From contig CM022669.1 in assembly GCA_012295275.1 (NCBI GenBank), forward strand, positions 16,790,172 through 16,822,671: a DNA stretch of 32,500 nucleotides. The letters run 5' to 3'. Below the pieces are notes generated by a model. That model was not told where the DNA came from and did not search any database. It saw nothing but the letters and a program-made list of their open reading frames with translations. Shown here one piece after another: positions 30,142 through 32,500 of this stretch. The translations under genes were made by a program, and so were the position numbers. The number at the start of each line of letters is the position of its first letter. Positions within the stretch are counted from its first letter, which is position 1. This stretch comes from Chrysomallon squamiferum (lineage: Eukaryota > Mollusca > Gastropoda > Neomphalida > Peltospiridae).

Positions 30142-30959
30142 CTACGTCTGCGTGTCATCCGTTTGATTCATGTCCACACTTAAGGTCATGTGACCTGCAT
30201 CTCCAGAGGAGTCAGACACTTGTCCATACAGAGGATTGGAAAAGCCTTCGTCGTTCGAACTGACCTTGGGCGATTTACTGAAATGTGCGTATCCGTTGTT
30301 ACTGATTGAAATCTCGGAGTCCTCTGCCATGTACTTGGCGCTGTCGGACAGCGGGTCCGCCGTTTCGCCGTTGGCGATGTTGAAGTCGAACATCTGGTTC
30401 CTCATCGCGATGCTCCCGTCCAGAGTCTGCTCTATGACGTCGTCGTGGAACCTCTCGTGAGGGATCTTGGTCTTGGGAGCTTTTCTCATTTTCCAGAAAA
30501 TCATTCCGAGAACCAGTACGATCACTATGAGCAATAGGATAGGAACGGTCACTCCGACCACAATGTTTGTGTAGCTCTTTTTCGGAGAGCTCGTTCCTAC
30601 GCCAGCTTGTTCTGGTGTAGTAGATCTGGTCGTTGTTGCTGCTGTTGTCGTTGTTGTTGCTGTTGGTGGTGGTGGTGGTGCTGTTGATGAAGATGTCCTT
30701 CGTATTGTCGTTTTCAGCGTCGTAAACAGTGTGGTTGTAGTTGTTCTCTGAGTTGAGGTCGTGGTTGTGGTTTCTGTTTCTGTGGTTGGAGACGTCTGTC
30801 TGGTAGACGGCGTTATTGTACTATGTGTCTGGGTTGTGGATGTCGTTGACGACGGAGATGTACTCGTTGAAGTGCTAGACGTTGTTGTGGTCTGTTTAGT
30901 TGTTGTCGGTAACGTTGACTGGGTGGTTGGCAGGGGTGCTGGTGGTAATGTCGTTTTCA
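30142..30959 (-). CDS. Terminal coding exon: Thr-rich mucin-like stalk, transmembrane helix, cytoplasmic tail
   Basis: The exon follows a CGTTTTAG acceptor and begins with two bases of a split Met codon. Counting that Met as residue 1, residues 2-128 are a Thr/Ser/Pro-rich, cysteine-free stalk, as expected of an O-glycosylated mucin-like spacer. Residues about 131-157 are a hydrophobic helix ([18 protein letters not shown]), stopped by KMRKAPKTK. The remaining ~115 residues are an acidic, Ser-rich tail with SNPLYGQV (residues 241-248), which contains an NPxY motif overlapping YGQV (YxxPhi type), and YAHF (224-227), a second YxxPhi candidate. Such motifs bind PTB or clathrin-adaptor proteins in known receptors, which suggests endocytosis or signalling; this is inferred. 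Translation ends at TAG, 30144-30142. Confidence 0.88.
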
Positions 30960-31881
30960 CTAAAACGAGTACAAAGATGTAATTAGCATGTAACCTTCAT
31001 TTTATAATTCTGTCCTAACTTATTAGTTATCTTTATTATTTGAAAAATAAATTTTATATATATTTTAAAAAATAGGTTATTTATTTTTTTTTTTTTTTTT
31101 TTTTTTTTAAAGTAATTAAACTAGCATTGTTTTTACCTTTTTAAGATTAAATTTATAAAATATTTATGTAAAATTATAAATAAGATTTTAAAAAATATAT
31201 ATATATGTGTGTCAAGATGGGTAAAAACTGATACCCAAATAAAAAAAATATATATATTGGTATCAGTTTTTACCCGTCTTGACATTTGACATATTTTCAC
31301 CCTTCTCTATTTACAGAATTAGAAATTTGTTCCAAAAAACTTCGTATCTTTTTACTAAGACCTAAATTAGAGATCTGGGATTTTTTCAAAAAATTATTTT
31401 ACACATCTATTACATTATCCATTTTAAGCAAATATACTCACTGTAGCATTCTACACTGGCGTCCTCGGAGTGGTTACAGTTATGAGTTCCTAGACCTCGG
31501 TTTTTGCAGTCAGCAATACTGCTTTCATTACCTCGACACTCCACGTTGTCCAGCCAGATGTTGCCGCTGCCTTCTCCGTACGCTGCAGCCGGGATGGCTT
31601 TTCCTCCATCGTAGCCAAGCTGCCGACAGACAACGTCAGCGTCGACGTTGTCCCAGTAGTCGTCGCAGACGGTACCCCAGGCGTTGGCTCCAGACAAAAA
31701 CACTTCAACGCGTCCTCTGTCGGGCGAGGGTCCTCCAGCGAGTGAGACGTTCAGAACTCCTGAAATGTGAGTGTTGATTCATTTGAAGAATAATAATAGA
31801 TATATAAAATATGTTAAATAGAGTTAATGTTTGTGATTGTTAAATAAAAAATTAAAATAAATAAATTAATTAATTAATTAT

Positions 31882-31928
<47 letters not shown>

Positions 31929-32500
31929 TAATAATAATGTTTAGTTTTGGTTAAAACTACTCTTAGCATATATATATATATATATATATGTTACGGAATA
32001 TATATTTTTTTGTATTAAGTACTAAATCCTGTTTTAAAAAGGTATTTTATTTTTATAATTTATTTATTAATTTTTTGTTTTTTTTTTTTTTTTTTCTCTA
32101 CTAGTACTTTTACACACACAAACATATGTACATACATATATATAAAAAACGTCTATTTCTTCATCAAACTTACTGATATCCGTATTAAAACAGGTGCTGT
32201 ACGCCTCTCCCTTACACAGGTACGACAACAGCGAGGAATTAAACCCAGAGTTGAGACACGTTAACAAACTCGTCTCGTCACCGGTACAGAACGCTCCGTT
32301 CAAAAGGTACTCATTGGTTTCCAGTTTCTGCATTCCTTCAGCGCCTGGGATCCCGTCCTGGTAGCCGAGCATTCTGCAGAACACTTTTGAATTCTTCGTA
32401 CTCCACGCCCAGGAACAGATACTTCCCCACCTGCTGTCATACCCGATTTCCACTCGTCCAGTAGAACTGTCTTTGCCTCCGTACAGTCGGAACTGAATTC
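30142..32500 (-). CDS. SRCR-domain type I membrane receptor, 3' part of gene (three exons, 5' end beyond window)
   Basis: The coding sequence joins, on the minus strand, 32500-32174, 31759-31442 and 30959-30142. Both donors read A|GTAAGT or A|GTGAGT and both acceptors end in AG. Both introns (31760-32173 and 30960-31441) are phase 1, and the split codons give Arg and Met. The join gives 486 residues without a stop: SRCR, SRCR, mucin-like stalk, membrane helix, cytoplasmic tail, stop. From family knowledge, such proteins are scavenger, adhesion or pattern-recognition receptors at the cell surface (CD163, CD5/CD6 and many invertebrate relatives); the ligand here cannot be told. Symmetric phase-1 exons let SRCR modules be duplicated or shuffled, so more SRCR exons probably lie beyond position 32500. 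Signal peptide and promoter are outside the window. I am sure of the family, not of an orthologue. Confidence 0.9.
30490..30570 (-). other. Transmembrane segment of the SRCR receptor
   Basis: About 27 codons encode an uninterrupted hydrophobic stretch rich in Val, Ile and Leu. It is preceded by PKKSYTN and followed by the basic stop-transfer sequence KMRKAPKTK. Positive charge on the C-terminal side fits a type I topology with the SRCR domains outside the cell. Confidence 0.9.
30616..30684 (-). repeat. Coding trinucleotide repeat in the stalk
   Basis: The exon carries an interrupted ACN/CCN codon run here, encoding a Pro5 stretch followed by Thr/Ala-rich sequence. It is an in-frame coding microsatellite, so stalk length may vary between alleles. 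On the plus strand it reads as GTT/GGT/GCT triplets. Confidence 0.7.
30960..31441 (-). other. Intron between SRCR exon and stalk/membrane exon
   Basis: A phase-1 intron of 482 bases with donor GTGAGTAT at 31441 and acceptor CGTTTTAG ending at 30960. It is very AT-rich, holds a T-run of about 20 bases near 31085-31108, and contains the inverted repeat at 31211-31283. Confidence 0.85.
31211..31283. repeat. Intronic inverted repeat (25-bp arms, 23-nt loop)
   Basis: The left arm, 31211-31235, starts GTCAAGATGGG and ends CTGATACC. The right arm, 31259-31283, is its reverse complement except at one position. The loop, 31236-31258, is A/T only apart from its first base. The one mismatch is a G.U wobble in a plus-strand RNA but an A.C mismatch in the sense (minus) transcript. 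It lies in the intron between the last SRCR exon and the stalk exon. It could be a small foldback element, a microRNA-like hairpin or a structured splicing element; nothing here decides which. Confidence 0.85.
31442..31759 (-). CDS. Exon encoding a canonical six-cysteine SRCR domain
   Basis: One exon of 318 bases encodes a whole SRCR domain: a start of VLNVSLAGG, then [56 protein letters not shown] and ASVECY. The six cysteines, with Tyr in the LGY position, follow the group A pattern (MARCO/SR-A type). In vertebrates group A domains are usually split between two exons and group B domains sit in one, so a single-exon six-cysteine domain is notable. NVS, NES and NHS are possible N-glycosylation sites. 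The acceptor is preceded by CACATTTCAG; the donor is A|GTGAGTAT at 31441. The open frame on the opposite strand (31286-31777) is an antisense shadow. Confidence 0.95.
31760..32173 (-). other. Intron between the two SRCR exons
   Basis: A phase-1 intron of 414 bases with a GTAAGT donor at 32173 and a CACATTTCAG acceptor ending at 31760. It holds a (TAA)n run at about 31881-31938, a (TA)n run at about 31969-31989 and a poly(T) run near 32079-32095. No other exon is visible. Confidence 0.85.
32174..32500 (-). CDS. Exon encoding a divergent SRCR domain (partial at window edge)
   Basis: The visible 108 codons begin in frame just inside the window edge with a beta-strand start (FRLYGG), then GRVEIGY, a WGSICSW segment and the VFCRMLGY core. 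Six cysteines follow the group A SRCR order: WGSIC, VFC, GAFC, LTC, SYLC and STC. The second half is unusual: the common IWLDNVxCxGxE block is replaced by [12 protein letters not shown], and the Gly/His-rich part before the fifth cysteine is replaced by [12 protein letters not shown]. One N-glycosylation sequon (NSS) is visible. The exon ends GATATCA before a GTAAGT donor at 32173. Where it starts is unknown: the only AG near the edge would give phase 0, unlike the other junctions, so the exon probably continues beyond 32500. Confidence 0.85.

Noticed and set aside
30142-30960. Stalk/tail exon as a stand-alone gene starting at its own codon
   Set aside because: The apparent start is a GTG spanning the acceptor AG; the splice site and phase show that it continues from the SRCR exon.
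30761-30982. Val/Asp-rich plus-strand frame opposite the stalk exon
   Set aside because: Antisense of the Thr-rich ACN codons.
31286-31777. 163-codon plus-strand frame opposite the SRCR exon
   Set aside because: Antisense shadow of the SRCR exon, whose minus-strand reading has a clear domain and correct splice sites.

Overview
The window is eukaryotic (animal) nuclear DNA. It is strongly AT-rich and very poor in coding sequence. Simple-sequence repeats fill it: long (GA)n/(CT)n tracts, long 3-bp-periodic blocks, tetranucleotide and TG/TA runs, and many poly(A)/poly(T) tracts. The only convincing gene has spliced exons with GT..AG borders and encodes scavenger receptor cysteine-rich (SRCR) domains. 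Repeat style and gene type fit a marine lophotrochozoan such as a mollusc, but this is inference and no species can be named.

Layout. From 1 to about 30140 I find no coding region I can defend; nearly all open frames there are read-throughs of microsatellites. Eleven GA/CT tracts total roughly 1.3 kb. About seventeen interrupted trinucleotide blocks total roughly 4 kb, the longest at about 14616-15330. Between them lie AT-rich stretches of normal complexity holding a few weak signals: two tRNA-like SINE remnants (about 5262-5375 and 18680-18740), a poly(A)-signal-plus-A-tail mark (2874-2921), three abutting hairpins (4535-4588), a possible core promoter (21501-21560), a degenerate 80-96 bp repeat (about 21965-22415), a 26-bp minisatellite (25563-25741), an 84-bp duplicated microsatellite cassette (23610-23769), and CpG-richer segments near 19260-19700 and 26250-26560.

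The right end (30142 to beyond 32500, minus strand) carries the last three coding exons of an SRCR receptor: a divergent SRCR domain (32174 to beyond the window end), a canonical six-cysteine SRCR domain (31442-31759), and a terminal exon (30142-30959) for a Thr/Ser/Pro-rich mucin-like stalk, one transmembrane helix and a tail of about 115 residues with an NPLY motif. Both introns are phase 1, so the exons join in frame into a 486-residue C-terminal part of a type I membrane protein. The intron before the stalk exon holds a near-perfect 25-bp inverted repeat with a 23-nt loop.

No operon, mobile-element coding sequence, CRISPR array, rRNA or intact tRNA was seen. I did not find a clearly new biological system. 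The items most worth checking are the receptor, its intronic hairpin and the two minisatellite-like arrays.
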